Source: Chaenocephalus aceratus
Taxonomy: Eukaryota > Chordata > Actinopteri > Perciformes > Channichthyidae
Direction of reading: 5' to 3'
Assembly: GCA_023974075.1 (NCBI GenBank)
Contig: CM043796.1
Coordinates: 24,358,927-24,422,926, forward strand
DNA: 64,000 bases
Below are positions 28,801 through 39,615 of the stretch, in pieces (position 1 is the first letter of the stretch; each line of letters begins with the position of its first letter). The position numbers were made by a program, and so were the translations under genes. The notes under the pieces are model-generated. The model was not told where the DNA came from and ran no database searches. It was given only the letters and a program-made list of their open reading frames with translations.

Positions 28801-31800
28801 TTGCAAGCCATAATCGTAATTGTGATTAAAATACGATTAATTGAGCAGCCCTAGTCTCTAGGGAAAGTCAGTCTGGAGCTTCAGTCAGCCTGGAGCTTCA
28901 GTCAGCCCGGAGCTTCAGTCAGTCTGGAGCTTCAGTCAGTCTGGAGCTTCAGTCAGCCTGGAGCTTCAGTCAGCCCGGAGCTTCAGTCAGTCTGGAGCTT
29001 CAGTCAGTCTGGAGCTTCAGTCAGTCTGGAGCTTCAGTCAGTCAGGAGCTTCAGTCAGTCAGGAGCTTCAGTCAGCCCGGAGCTTCAGTCAGTCTGGAGC
29101 TTCAGTCAGTCTGGAGCTTCAGTCAGCCCGGAGCTTCAGTCAGTCTGGAGCTTCAGTCAGTCTGGAGCTTCAGTCAGTCTGGAGCTTCAGTCAGTCCGGA
29201 GCTTCAGTCAGTCCGGAGCTTCAGTCATCCCGGAGCTTCAGTCAGTCCGGAGCTTCAGTCAGCCAGGAGCTTCAGTCAGCCAGGAGCTTCAGTCAGCCCG
29301 GAGCTTCAGTCAGCCCGGAGCTTCAGTCAGCCCGGAGCTTCAGTCAGTCCGGAGCTTCAGTCAGCCCGGAGCTTCAGTCAGTCCGGAGCTTCAGTCAGTC
29401 CGGAGCTTCAGTCAGTCCGGAGCTTCAGTCAGTCTAGTCTGGAGCTTCAGTCAGCCCGGAGCTTCAGTCAGCCAGGAGCTTCAGTCAGCCCGGAGCTTCA
29501 GTCAGTCTGGAGCTTCAGTCAGCCCGGAGCTTCGGAGCTTCAGTCAGCCCGGAGCTTCGGAGCTTCAGTCAGCCCGGAGCTTCAGTCAGTCCGGAGCTTC
29601 AGTCAGTCTAGTCTGGAGCTTCAGTCAGCCCGGAGCTTCAGTCAGCCCGGAGCTTCAGTCAGTCCGGAGCTTCAGTCAGCCCGGAGCTTCAGTCAGTCCG
29701 GAGCTTCAGTCAGTCTAGTCTGGAGCTTCAGTCTAGTCTGGAGCTTCAGTCTAGTCTGGAGCTTCAGTCAGTCTAGTCTGGAGCTTCAGTCAGTCTGTCC
29801 ACAGCGCTTTCCGTTACCGAGCTGTCTGCAACAAAGCAACCCACTTCTCCTGGTTAATTCTTATTGACAGCAGCCACAGTGGATTAGTCCCTGCAGCAGC
29901 CTCCTGCCGCGCTGACATTAACATCTGAATGAGCATCAGTTCAAAAAGTGACACGTTTAGAATAGTGAGAAGCATACATCTCTGAACACCTCTCTTCTTC
30001 TATCTCATTTCTCTCCAAATAGTTACTTTTGATCTCTCTCTGCTTGAATGTCCTTCCCTCCGGCCTTACCCTCCCCGTGTCCTCCTCTGCACTGACCTTT
30101 CCTCAGGTCAGTGCAGAAGAGTCAGTGTCCTTTTCCCATTTCGGTTGAATAAACAGGAAAGAGACTATAAAAAACCGCTCCTTACGTCTTGTGACAGCTC
30201 TGATAAGGGCCTGCACTGATAAGGACACAGATGTAAGCTCTGTCCTCCCCCTGATGGGAACTATCTAAGAAGCCGGGAAACACTCTCCTAATTTAACCTT
30301 TTAATAATAAACAAAGTGTTTGGACTGCCCTCAGTGTAAAAGTAACCCCTGCATTATCTAATTGCCTCTCTCTTTAGTCGCTGCCCCCACTTCCTTTGAG
30401 GGACCCTTTGGGAAGATTACCTACCGAGTGAGAGTGGCTATCGACACACCACGCTTCTCTAAGGACTACAAAGCCCAGAGAGCCTTCTACCTTCTCAACC
30501 TGCTCAACCTCAATGAGGTGCCTGAAATTGAAGTAAGTACACAAATGTCCCTACTTTTGAATCATCTATTATCTAATTGTATTCCTATAAAAACTGGAAT
30601 GATGCCGTTCTGTTTTCTTTGTGGATATAATCCAGAAACAGAAGGAGAAGAAAGGACTTTGAAATGCGTGTGTCTAGGTGGAGGCTTATTTGATTTCATG
30701 GCCGAGCAGGATCTCATTTATTTTCTCCTCTTCTCCTCCTACATTCCTGACTCTTATCATTCCCCTTTTCTCCTGTCGCAACTGACAGAGTTTCCTGATA
30801 CTCTGGAGCTAAGCAGGAAAAGATGATCAGCTAAGTCTTCATAATAACGCTAAAAACAAACTGTCTGTGCAGCATCCGAGTTACGCTGTGACCACCAAGA
30901 AGTTCAGCTACCTCCTGGTGAAGACAGGGACCCTGATGCTGAAAGCTCGCAGTGACCGGAGAGGTTACATCCCCGGGCAGGTCATCAAGTTAGCCACCGA
31001 GATCCACAACAAGTCTGGGAAGGACACGGGCTATGTGCTGGCCAGTCTCATACAGGTAGATTACTGATTAAATGAATATTAATATGTTATTTTATGAATG
31101 AATGAATATTATATCCTCAGGTATTGAGTACAGAACTATGGAAGCTCTGGAGGCATGGACGTGGTTATCCATAATCAGTGGCGAACCGTGTCTATCACAA
31201 CTGGACCTTCTGTAGACACACACACCCCCCGCCGGATATTCTACCCAGAGACCCAGAACAAGATCTGATTGGTTGCTTTCTTTTCTAACACAAAATCACT
31301 GAAATGCGTAGTGCATGGTCCGAGAAGGACAAACAAATCAACGTAACACTGTAATATTACAGATCAACAACACAGATACGATTCTCATTTATTCATTTTA
31401 TTTATATAATTGATTTTTTTGTTTGTTTTATCTGAGTGTTCCAGGGTATTCTCTGAATACCTTGAAGGCCCTGACGGTTCGCCACTGTTCATAATCCATA
31501 TCAGTTTTCACTACTGTGTTTAAGGTTTTAAAAAAGGTGAAAGGGAAGTGGTTTGAAGACAATTTTGTGTTTGTTGTTGTAATACTAATTATGTCCACAA
31601 GGGGCTCACGAACCCATGTTCTAAATTGGATTAAAAGCATTGCATTTTTTTCTTGCAGGTGAGTTTTACTCTCCCACTGCACTCTAAGCAAGGTGCATAT
31701 ATTGTGTAACAAAAAATATGTTCACCTGGCATCCCAATAAAAAAATATAACCAACTTATAAATACAGCATTTTACCCATTTTTCTTTAAAGTCTCAAATG

Positions 31801-33951
31801 CCTCTCATGGCTTCAGTTCTAACCAGGTGCACAGAGGGCAGAATACATGAGGAAACATGAGAAATGGATGTGTCTTCCTAGTATTTGCCCTATCCTTAAT
31901 ACCATTACGATCACAGCCAGTGTGCACCGCCCCCTGGAAATGTCTATTTCAGATATGTATTAGAAATCTCTGCTGGGACTCCGAAGCTTAAAAAATAACC
32001 CTTAATATAACTAATCCTTTCATAGGGGACCACATACAATGTCTCTATACCTCAAGATGGGAGTTATAGAAGTTTGAGTGAGGTCATTATCACATCTATT
32101 GTGTCTGTGTACGGCTTTTTTCCACACCAGAAAGTGACCTATAAGACCAAGCGGCCTGTGGTCGACCTGCGGACCATCGCAGAGGTGGAGGGAGCCGGAG
32201 TGAAAGCAGGAAAACACGCGGAGTGGAGAGAGCAGATCATCGTCCCTCCTCTTCCTCAGTCAGCACTGGCCGGCTGCAGCCTCATACACATCGACTACTT
32301 CATTCAGGTCAGTGTGTGTGTCTTTAAAATATAGAATGTGCTTTATTTTCACAGTACTGTTCTTAAGAGTGTCAATATTCCTGTTTCTAACGCCATCAAA
32401 TATGTGATAATATAATTCAGATAATACCATATGCAACTATGCATACATTTAACCACATGAGCTATCAAAGACTATTATTTTTTCCTTTCTAATTTAACCT
32501 GAACAACTGTGTAGGGATTTTGATATTTACTTACTAATACTGAAATAATTGGGTTTACTAGAAAGGTGTTATTCACAATTTTCTTATTGTCCTAATATCC
32601 CATCAAAAACCCAACAATGCATGACTTAATCTCTCAGAACTCCCAACTTCCATAGCCTGAGGTTATTGTTTTCAAATGTCATTAAAAAGCTGTAAATATA
32701 GGTCTTAATGGGGACTACTTTCAGCAGCGGATCCATACTCATTTGAGGATGTAGTGAGTATTTACAGCTGGAGGACTGCATGTGGGGCTGAGTAACAATA
32801 AACAACAGTGTGTGTGTTCATGGTAATAAAGGAACATGTCACCCAGAGCAACAGTGTGGCTCGCTGAAGTGTTTCTATTAGTGTAAGGTCAACAATGGAG
32901 CTCTATGGCTCAGAGAAGAAGAAACTGTCTATCCCACTTTAGCTACAAACACACCTTGTGTTAGCAGAATCCATTCTCTGTTGGTTTTGGTGATCTCATG
33001 CGATTTATTGGCAATAAGAGGCATATAGAATATCACCCATCTTATCTGGTGGTATAGTTGATCTAATTGAGGCTTTTATCATTCCTGTTTTATACAGGTG
33101 TCGCTCAAATCTCCGGACGCAGTGGTCACGCTGCCTATCTACATCGGGAACATCGCTGTGAACTTGTCTCCATCGAGACCCATGCCCCCCACTCCGGACC
33201 ACCGCATTGCTCCCAGCGCGGCGGGCGTGACCCCCAGCGCCCCACCGGTGGAGGAGCTAGAGGAGGGGATGTGTGCAGGGGGCGTGGGCAGTGAGGAGCT
33301 CCCCACCAAGAGTCACTCTCAGCAGGACCCCTCGGGGCAGCCGGTCACCATGTCCCCCAGCACCTTCAGCCAAGCCCCCGGGGTAGCGCTGCCTCCCGGC
33401 CTCAGGCCCGACGCCTCCGCCCCTCTGTTCTGTGTGTCCACCGGGGCCACCATACCTTTCTTCACCGAGGGAAATGTGACTCCTATCCCCACCTCCTGCT
33501 CGCTCATCCTCCCTCCAGAGTACAGCAGCTGCGACTACCCTCATGGTGAGTTCTTCTAAAAGACTTTCCCTCTGGCACACAGACAAACACATGCAAAGTG
33601 AAGCAGATGCAAAAATGACCATCCCAGTTTCTCAGAATCCAAGGTGATGTCAAGCCAAAATGAAAGTGAATGTAGCATTTAGTACAGTTAGTATAGAATA
33701 TGGCAGGAAAATCTGTGGGAAATGCTTAAGCGTTTCAAATAAACAAATAAAATAAATCCTATATGAAAAATGCAACAACTTAATAGGGTTATTTTACTAG
33801 TTATTATTGGAACAGAGACTAGGAGAATGTGCGCTGCTCTAACTTTATTAATGACTTCTTACTTGTGTTGCCCGTGTGTGTTACAGAGCCCCCACCCACC
33901 TATGAGGAAAGCTGTAGTAGCGCCAACTCCACTTTCAACAGTACACCGTAA
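16364..33951 (+). CDS. arrdc1: Arrestin domain-containing protein 1 (5' partial, seven exons)
   Basis: Alpha-arrestin that acts at the plasma membrane as an adaptor for NEDD4-family ubiquitin ligases and, in mammals, drives release of ARRDC1-mediated microvesicles with TSG101. Exons at 16364-16474, 21735-21786, 30378-30532, 30873-31055, 32131-32307, 33098-33545 and 33887-33951 all have GT-AG borders and encode about 395 residues. Arrestin N-domain words (CQGSCGISNK, FNSTLSVADKG, SFEGPFGKITYRV) lead into the C-domain (SGKDTGYV, RTIAEVEGAGVKAGKHAEW, GCSLIHIDYF, TLPIYIGNIAVN). The tail keeps a TSG101-type PSAP and two NEDD4-type PPxY motifs (PPEY, PPTY), as in the human protein. The first exon (about 40 residues) was not found and is probably upstream. 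Exon 21735-21786 is 52 nt where the flanking phases need a multiple of three, so the frame breaks there. Identification is firm; teleost a/b paralogue is not resolved. Confidence 0.95.
17217..17294. repeat. Perfect 26-bp inverted repeat (hairpin)
   Basis: Arms at 17217-17242 and 17269-17294 are exact reverse complements (each contains GAGTCAGATTTGGGTCAATA or its complement), separated by a 26-nt spacer. Lying in an arrdc1 intron, the transcript could form a stable stem. Origin unknown: a foldback remnant or a small hairpin RNA precursor are both possible. Confidence 0.9.
17651..17891. mobile_element. Short MITE with GGCTGCGTTTCACTT termini
   Basis: About 240 bp with inverted ends GGCTGCGTTTCACTTC and GAAGTGAAACGCAGCC. 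The GC-rich interior has no transposase. No target duplication is obvious, so the superfamily is not assigned. Confidence 0.75.
18150..18225. repeat. Fragment of the 23456-24493 element family
   Basis: Matches, in reverse orientation, the 24395-24462 segment of the element at 23456-24493. Shared words include AGTGAAATGAC, GGCAGCCATG and GCCGTTCCAATT. It appears to be a truncated copy. Confidence 0.6.
18318..18543. mobile_element. TTAA-type MITE, copy 1
   Basis: Ends GGGCCCTATTCTGCTCATTT and, reverse complemented, AGGCCCAATTATGCTTTT. The right end abuts TTAA and the left a mutated TTAG. The interior carries CTCTGATTGGTTAGCTGGC and TGATTGGTCAAC, shared with the copy at 24596-24842. Widespread type of non-coding fish element. 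Confidence 0.75.
19802..19888. repeat. (AC)n microsatellite
   Basis: About 87 bp of AC dinucleotides with a few CACG interruptions at the left end. Thr-His and Val-Cys frames over it are artefacts. Confidence 0.96.
21735..21786 (+). CDS. arrdc1: arrdc1 third coding exon, carrying a 1-nt insertion
   Basis: Acceptor TTTTCTTACAG, donor CCAG|GTGAGT. The upstream exon ends at phase 1 and the downstream exon supplies two bases, so 51 nt would be expected; the exon is 52 nt. The family words GTLVAG and EHSFPFQFLLP are both present but in different frames, separated by one surplus G in the run at 21749-21751. As written, translation runs into a TGA at 30397-30399. A sequencing or assembly error, an allele-specific indel or a decayed gene are all possible. 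Confidence 0.85.
22438..23453. mobile_element. hAT element (CAGGGGTGGGGAACCT ends)
   Basis: Left end CAGGGGTGGGGAACCT and right end AGGTTCCCCACCCCTG are perfect inverted repeats, a classic hAT terminus. The subterminal word TACGGCCCTCG occurs near both ends. No long transposase frame remains. The flanking 8-mers (GTGTAGAG and GGTTGAGT) match only loosely. Confidence 0.9.
23456..24493. mobile_element. DNA element abutting the hAT
   Basis: Diverged terminal inverted repeats: the left reads GTTGAGTGCCGATAATCC and the right, reverse complemented, GTTGCGTTCCAATAGTCC, with further similarity inward. No transposase was seen. It starts immediately after the hAT at 22438-23453, suggesting insertion at its border. 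A fragment of the same family lies at 18150-18225. Confidence 0.6.
24596..24842. mobile_element. TTAA-type MITE, copy 2
   Basis: Bounded by TTAA at both ends. Carries ACATATTCTGCTCGTTCTCA, CTCTGATTGGTTAGCTGGC and TGATTGGTCAAC, as in the copy at 18318-18543. Confidence 0.75.
26188..27285. mobile_element. 1.1-kb DNA element with CACGAGGACGA termini
   Basis: The left end contains GGCCACACGAGGACGACCGA and the right end reads, in reverse complement, GGCCCCACGAGGACGAAAAC, so inverted termini are clear. The interior holds a direct repeat (about 26353-26391 and 26529-26567) with the word CAATAGCCCCGCCTCTCCCC. No transposase was seen and no target duplication is evident. Confidence 0.7.
28058..28853. 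mobile_element. hAT-like elements, two copies in tandem or nested
   Basis: TAGAGCTGCTCGA at 28058 and TAGGGCTGCTCGATTATGG at 28532 are two left ends of one family. The right end TTAATTGAGCAGCCCTA stops at 28853. The flanking 8-mers of the outer unit (GTCTCCAC and GTCTCTAG) match at six of eight positions. Subterminal CGATTATTTGGGTCAATAAT occurs after both left ends. Confidence 0.7.
28867..29797. repeat. 17-bp minisatellite, ~55 units
   Basis: Tandem GGAGCTTCAGTCAGNNN units, the last three bases varying among TCT, CCC, TCC, CCT and CAG. Some units are extended by TCTAG or contracted to GGAGCTTC. Variants recur in blocks, as expected from unequal exchange. It lies in an arrdc1 intron about 0.6 kb upstream of the exon at 30378. 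Confidence 0.96.
30378..30532 (+). CDS. arrdc1: arrdc1 fourth coding exon
   Basis: Acceptor TCTCTCTTTAG and donor GAA|GTAAGT. Encodes VAAPTSFEGPFGKITYRV, AIDTPRFSKDYKAQRAFY and LLNLLNLNEVPEIE, end of the arrestin N-domain. Phase 1 in, phase 0 out. Confidence 0.96.
30873..31055 (+). CDS. arrdc1: arrdc1 fifth coding exon
   Basis: 183 nt (61 codons), phase 0 at both ends, acceptor CTGTGCAG and donor ACAG|GTAGAT. Encodes TTKKFSYLLVKTGTLMLKAR and IHNKSGKDTGYVLASLIQ, start of the arrestin C-domain. Confidence 0.96.
31176..31487. mobile_element. hAT-like MITE in an arrdc1 intron
   Basis: Inverted ends CAGTGGCGAACCGT and ACGGTTCGCCACTG. Flanking 8-mers TCCATAAT and TTCATAAT agree at seven of eight positions. 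About 312 bp, non-coding. Confidence 0.85.
32131..32307 (+). CDS. arrdc1: arrdc1 sixth coding exon
   Basis: 177 nt (59 codons), phase 0 at both ends, acceptor CCACACCAG and donor TCAG|GTCAGT. Encodes KVTYKTKRPVVDLRTIAEVE, GAGVKAGKHAEWREQI and PQSALAGCSLIHIDYFIQ, the core of the arrestin C-domain. Confidence 0.96.
32308..33097 (+). other. arrdc1: arrdc1 intron, no other feature seen
   Basis: AT-rich 790-bp intron with a GTGTGTGT word near its donor. Nothing else recognised. Confidence 0.7.
33098..33545 (+). CDS. arrdc1: arrdc1 seventh coding exon
   Basis: Phase 0 in, phase 1 out. Acceptor TTATACAG and donor CATG|GTGAGT. Encodes VSLKSPDAVVTLPIYIGNIA (end of the arrestin fold), then a Pro/Ser-rich linker with PSAP (in TPSAPPVEELEEG), THKS-like KSHSQQ, CVSTGATIPFFTEGN and the first PPxY (LPPEYSSCDYPH). 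All have counterparts in human ARRDC1. Confidence 0.96.
33887..33951 (+). CDS. arrdc1: arrdc1 last coding exon with C-terminal PPxY
   Basis: Acceptor GTGTGTTACAG. Encodes EPPPTYEESCSSANSTFNST-P and a TAA at 33949-33951. PPTY is the second PPxY. Short exon, too small to be found without splice phasing. Confidence 0.93.
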
Positions 33952-36425
33952 AAGAAGGTGATGGAGCATCATGGCCACGCCCCCCCACACCTGTTTCCAT
34001 TCGCCTCTCGAGAAATCGGGACAGAGACACGTCGGGTTAGAGAGGACGGACGATAACTCCACTCCTGAGAATATTTCTTTGTCCTCGAATCAGAAAAAAA
34101 AAAAGGGATAAAATCTTATATGATATAAGTTTTACTTTAAATTCTTGTCTCATCAGGTAGTGTCAGTTAGAGCGGGTGAACATCACTGTGCCTACAAGAA
34201 GTATTTTGGATCATCATTTAGAATATTCAGTGATTGGACATGTTTCTTTTAGGGGCGGAGTCAAATCTGTTTTTGTTTTCTCAACGAACTTTCGCATCTG
34301 TGATGCCTTGAAAATGATCTCTGCCTACTGAAGGCTCGGGTTTGGCCTTTTTTTGTCTTGTTTTAACTGTGCCCTTGTTCTAGTGGTCCACCGCTGTCCG
34401 TTTGTAACTCAGTTGTCCTCATCTTCACCAGGGCAGAGCTGTCGTCATGCTGGACATTGAGAGGACATTTTCACCGTGTTTGTCTAGTTGGACTAGTTAA
34501 ACCCCTATATAAATTATTCTGATGGTCTTTGTTTGAGGAGATATGAGACACCACTTTCCAAAATCGGTCTATGTTTTCTGTAGCAGCATGCACTACCGTC
34601 TGCTGCAGTGTCTTTTTTAATATTATGCCACTAGAATTTGCCAGTCATAGTTTGAATCCTACAGATAGGGGCGTTAATGTCTCAGCAAAACCTCTCTGTG
34701 TAACTTGAAACACAGTTAGTAACACATATGATTATTATTATTATATATTATAATCATTTTTTTAAATATCTTTTAGATTAGTTCAAAGACATATATCATC
34801 TCTCAAACACCACTATGCGTTGAGTATATAACTGAGAGGTTGTGCTTTGACTTCAGTTTTGTATTCTGAGGACAATGTCTCTGCAGATGAGGCTCGTTTC
34901 TACTGCAGCTGGACATGAGGCCACAGTGTTTGTCTGCCCTCTTGTGGTCATCTCTGGTATAGTTGCCATACTGAAACTTGAGCCAAACAATCAGCCATGA
35001 ATAGAGAAAATCTCCACTAAGGTCCCTGCTCCTGTGATGCCACAACTGAAGTCAGTCGGCTGTGTAAATCTACATCCTTTTCTTTGTGTGAAAGTGGAAA
35101 AATCGAGTTTTGAGATTTGAGTTTTTTTTTAGATGTGATGCAAGTGTAGCATCATCGTTTTCGTCTTGGTGTGAATGAGATTTGATGTTGTTTTTTCTCA
35201 TGTTTGTTGCCTTAACTTTCTTTTTAGTGTTACTTGTGTGAGATGAAAATCCTCCGAAATGTCAGTTTGTGCAGATGTGCACAAAACAGCACTTTTTACA
35301 GATTTCCAAGTGCAAATCTACTGTATACATGTGTACAAAAGGACTTGTATGGCTACAGTCTGTTTTCAATTAAACTTACATTTTCAAATTGATTTGTGGT
35401 TTTACCACCTGTATCTGTTAGACACTTTTTATTTGCCTGTGTACAATGCAGGGTGATAATGTTATCACTTCACACATTTTAAAAACTTTAATTTAATTTT
35501 AATTACAGGTGTTTTGTTTTGCATATACAAAGAGTTTGATCCATAACAGGGGAACACAATTCATGTAATATCTGATTTTGCAGAACCTATACTTATTTAT
35601 ATGCATATAATAATTTGAAAAGTATCATCCCCCTACTAAGCATCAGCACATTTTCAGTGTCACCTTCCTGTGGGAAACTAATACAACAGAAAATCACAAG
35701 CACAACTCCTGTCCTGAATGTCTGTGACTTTTAGTGTGTACTTTACCAAGTCCATTCTGTGAATTAGGAAAAAGAAATCAAAGTGCTAACGTTGGACCCT
35801 GACTGCGGATCATTTTAACATTGATTGTGTTTTTACAAAAGACTGCTGTAACTGTTCTAAAAGCAGGCTCTACATTAATGTAAATGCATGCCTTAAACCA
35901 ACTGGACTCCCGCCACCTCTTACAGGAGCTTGTGCCGGACTTTCTTCTTCTTGTCTTTCGTGGAGGACCGCAGGATGTGCTTGAGAACTCTTCCTGTTTT
36001 GTCTCCATCAGTTCTCTTGATGTACACAAATGTAGCTTTTAAAAAAAACAGCCAGCACGTCTGAGCTTAGACCTGAAAACTGTCTTGTTTTTTAAAATGA
36101 CTGCAACTCCTCTCATCTCAAAGACAACGGCAGCAGAAACTCTCGCGCTGCCTTTATCGATCCTAATTCTGTTTAATTCTTCGCCACCAAAAGGTACTAT
36201 AGCTTTATGATGCCCAACTTGTTCTGTGTTTGTTTTTTCTTTCCCCCCCTCACATATTGATGAGCGGTGTCTGGTTTTGTATTTTTCTACTTGTTAAACT
36301 GTTTACAGGTGTGTATGCAGATATTAATAGTAGCACCTCAATCAGTTAATGTAAAATGTCGACATGCAGTGCAGAATCAACGTTGTACTGTAAAGTATAA
36401 CAATAAAACTATATGAAGTGTTTGT
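33952..36425 (+). other. arrdc1: arrdc1 probable 3' UTR
   Basis: Follows the stop and ends after an AATAAA at 36402-36407. An earlier ATTAAA near 35369 followed by a GT/T-rich stretch could give a shorter transcript. No coding frame of substance. The extent is inferred from the signals only. Confidence 0.55.
36402..36407 (+). terminator. arrdc1: Polyadenylation signal AATAAA (arrdc1)
   Basis: Canonical hexamer followed within ~30 bp by the GT-rich stretch GTTTGTGGTTTGTTTTGTGTG, a typical downstream element. Confidence 0.55.
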
Positions 36426-36429
36426 GGTT

Positions 36430-37235
36430 TGTTTTGTGTGGACAAAGTGAGCTCTGTGGTTCTGTAATTGGGATTATTCCAAAACTAATTTAACAAACAA
36501 GGCAATGAAGCTTTATTAAATAAGAGCTGCTCTTTTGTATTAAAATATGCGTCCAACTGCAAGAATCATGTGACATGTTCTCTGATGTCCTATAATCTGC
36601 ATATGTACCAAAAGGCAGTTACAATAGTGACCAAAATAAAAACATATTGCTGGGATAATGATCCCTATTCCCTAACATCATGGTTTTCATAGAAACCACA
36701 GAGCGATATTTTGTATTAACCAGACAGACCAGTTTTAGCTTTTATAGTACAAGTTATACAGGTTATACAACGAGAGAGTAACTACGAATGGCTTCGGCTA
36801 CCTCCGCCAATCACATGATCCCAGTATGGAAAACACGAAATGCGCATGCGTGGCATCCCAAATATGTTCATCAGCTACTCCCATTCCTCGTCTGATGCTC
36901 GCTAAACAGCGATTAAGGTGCAATGAATAGCCATTTATACCCAACGTGGTCGATGTTTACGATAGTATTTTAGTCTCGGGATACTTTAATGGCATGAGTC
37001 GTTATTTTACATTTATTTTCTATCCCCATTTGAGTCCGAATTCTGAGAAACTCCATCAGCCATCTGTTATTGTCTGAACTCGGGCTAGTTGCTCACTATA
37101 TATATTATTCCGCTGCACTGAGTTGCTTGGTCCCTTGCTGCTGCTCTAGTTGTGGTGCATTAGAGAAATTGCTGATACTTGACCGCACACGAGCAACAAC
37201 TGTCCCCGGGCTGTGAGTCGTCTGGGATGGGTAAC
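36430..37235. other. Intergenic, no gene recognised
   Basis: Flank between arrdc1 and the large inverted repeat. It contains a short GC/CpG-richer patch (36820-36900 and 37180-37240) but no exon. Confidence 0.5.
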
Positions 37236-39615
37236 GGTGTTACCGAGCAAGATGTGGGCCGAACAACTGGTGCTATGTATCAGGGGCGTGGCCTTTGTCG
37301 AATAACAAGGAAATACACATTTCGATCGCTTCTTCTGTCGTTTTCATAAATCTGTTGGTATATTTGGCTCCATAGGAACACTTTGATGCACTTTCAGTAC
37401 CAGTGTGTGAGGTTGTGGTTGCGATGCCGATAAGCGGACGCGTACAGCGAGGACTACAAAAAGACACACGATGTGACTGGGGATGTGTGTTCAAAACATT
37501 GCAAGCTTGAATAAATAATTTAAACCATTTATTTTTGCCAGACTTATTACTGAATATCATTATTAATGTAATACCAAGTCCATCTGAGACCTGTGTACAC
37601 CTTCAGACAGACTCCAAGTGAAGCACACGTTGTTTACTCGTTTACAGTTTGAAAGCAGCGTGGAGAAGTCTTCAGCTGTGGAGCTGTGATCCGCCCAGGA
37701 TCAACTGTGATACGACTTCTGTGGCTTGTTCTTGTTGTCAGTCTTATATTTGTATCATTAATTAATATGATGTCGAGTTGATTTGAGACCCGTTTATACT
37801 TTCATACCATCTGTTAGTGAAACATAGTCTGTCTGAGTTGTTTACACGCAGCGTGGAGAGCTGTGGTAAACAGTGAAGTCGTTTATCAGATTAAACTGTG
37901 ATACGACTTCTGTGGCTATCAACCAGCGATCATGTTTAATATTAAAGACTACACACATTGATCCCTTATCAAAACGGTATTATTCACTTTGCCGCACTTA
38001 TCCAGATAACATGTGACTTGGTTAAATGTCGATATAGCGACACCCAATGACGAGCTCACATAGGCTACGTTGAGAACTAAACATATATTCATACTTTTTC
38101 ACACTGTTGTTAACGTGTTTTCATTTCTAATTTAACGTTTATGCATTTATCTATGTGGTCTTTTGTTCTCATGTGTTTTATCTATTTCTGTGTAACTTGG
38201 TAATATTAATATGAATTCCTTGTTATTGTTGTATTTCCATGACAGCTGATTATAGCTACTACATAACGAAACACATGGCCTGATTTGCATATGTGAACTT
38301 AATGTGTGCACTAGAATACATAATACGTAAAATTACCATTTATCACAACGTAATGTAGGCTCGCAGGCTGATAAACTAGGATATCTGATCTCGGTGGGTC
38401 TTGATGATCAGTCAGTATACTATTTCAAAGCAAATGCCTATGACTATAATATTTATATTATATGGCTTAAAGTGTACATACATTCGCTCACATTATAAAA
38501 GATGGTCGGGTTTAATTGCTCTGACTCTTTTAACAATGTTAATGTGAGAAAATAACCTGTGATGATAACATGCATCGTATTGATCCGTGGCTCACTCATA
38601 ACACGCATGGCACGAGGGATTTTTGCTATTGGGACTCGGGTTTGAGTCCAGCATGAACTTTTTTGTTATTTTCATGTCGATGGACACTGAATAATATTTT
38701 TTAATAGAGGATTCATAATATTGTTTGCCTCGAACACAATTAACGATCAAGCAGCATTTTAAATTCTAAATATCCCTGCAAATGTAGCAATGACATTTCT
38801 GCTTCTATCTTTGCAAAACGAGTAAACAGTCAAATTTGATCTGGATAAATGCGGCAAAGTGCAGAATACCGTTTTGATAAGGGATCAATGTGTGTAGTCT
38901 TTCATATTAAACATGATCGCTGGTTGATAGCCTCAGAACTCGTATCACAGTTTAATCTGAGCGGATCACTGTTTACCACAGCTCTCCACGCTGCGTTGGA
39001 GATGGGTGGAAACAACTCAGACAGACTATATGTTTCACTAACAGGCGGAATGAAAGTATAAACGGGTCTCAGATCAACGATACATGATACAAATATAAGA
39101 CTGACAACAAGAACAAGCCACACACATCGTATCACAGTTTATCCTGGGCGGAGCACTCCACAGCTGAAGACTTCTCCACGCTGCTTTCAAACTGTGAGTA
39201 AACAACGTGTGCTTCACTTGGAGGCTAAGGTGTACACAGGTCTCAGATGGACTTGGTATCACATTAAGAATGATATTCAGTAACAAGTCTGGCAACAATA
39301 AATGGTTTAAATTATGTATTCAAGTTTGCAATGTTTTGAACACACATACCCAGTCACATCGTGTGTCTTTTTGTAGTCCTCGCTGTACGCGTCCGCATAT
39401 CGGCATCGCAACCACAACCTCACACACTGGTACTGAAAGTGCATCAAAGTGTTCCTATGGAGCCAAATATACCAAAAGATGTATGTAAACGACAGAAGAA
39501 GCGATCGAAATGTGTATTTCCTGGTTATTCGACAAAGGCCACGCCCCTGATAAATCTGCCTATACCGTTATAGAATATCACCAGTTGTTCGGCTCACATC
39601 TTGTTCGGTAACACC
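37236..39615. repeat. 2.4-kb imperfect palindrome with ~785-bp arms
   Basis: The left arm (37236 to about 38020) is repeated inverted at about 38825-39615, estimated at about 90% identity with indels. Outer ends read GGTGTTACCGAGCAAGATGT and, reversed, GGTGTTACCGAACAAGATGT. Each arm keeps an open frame over the same segment (minus 37273-37560, plus 39207-39488; shared words SHRVSFCSPRCTRP and GIATTTSHTGTESASKCSYG). Each also contains a tandem-like duplicate around CTGTGATACGACTTCTGTGG. The spacer is ~800 bp of AT-rich unique DNA. It may be a long-terminal-inverted-repeat transposon or a foldback duplication; no transposase family is recognised. Confidence 0.85.

Larger units (their letters stand above)
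21787..30377 (+). other. arrdc1: arrdc1 8.6-kb intron rich in repeats
   Basis: Contains a hAT (22438-23453), an abutting terminal-repeat element (23456-24493), a TTAA MITE (24596-24842), a 1.1-kb element (26188-27285), hAT-like elements (28058-28853) and a 17-bp minisatellite (28867-29797). The stretches 24843-26187 and 27286-28057 show nothing recognisable. Confidence 0.8.

Noticed and set aside
28867..29797. Possible CRISPR-like array
   Set aside because: Units are contiguous 17-mers without unique spacers, in a vertebrate intron: a minisatellite.
33257..33622. Open frame antisense to arrdc1
   Set aside because: Mirror of the GC-rich coding exon 33098-33545; the plus-strand frame has the conserved motifs.
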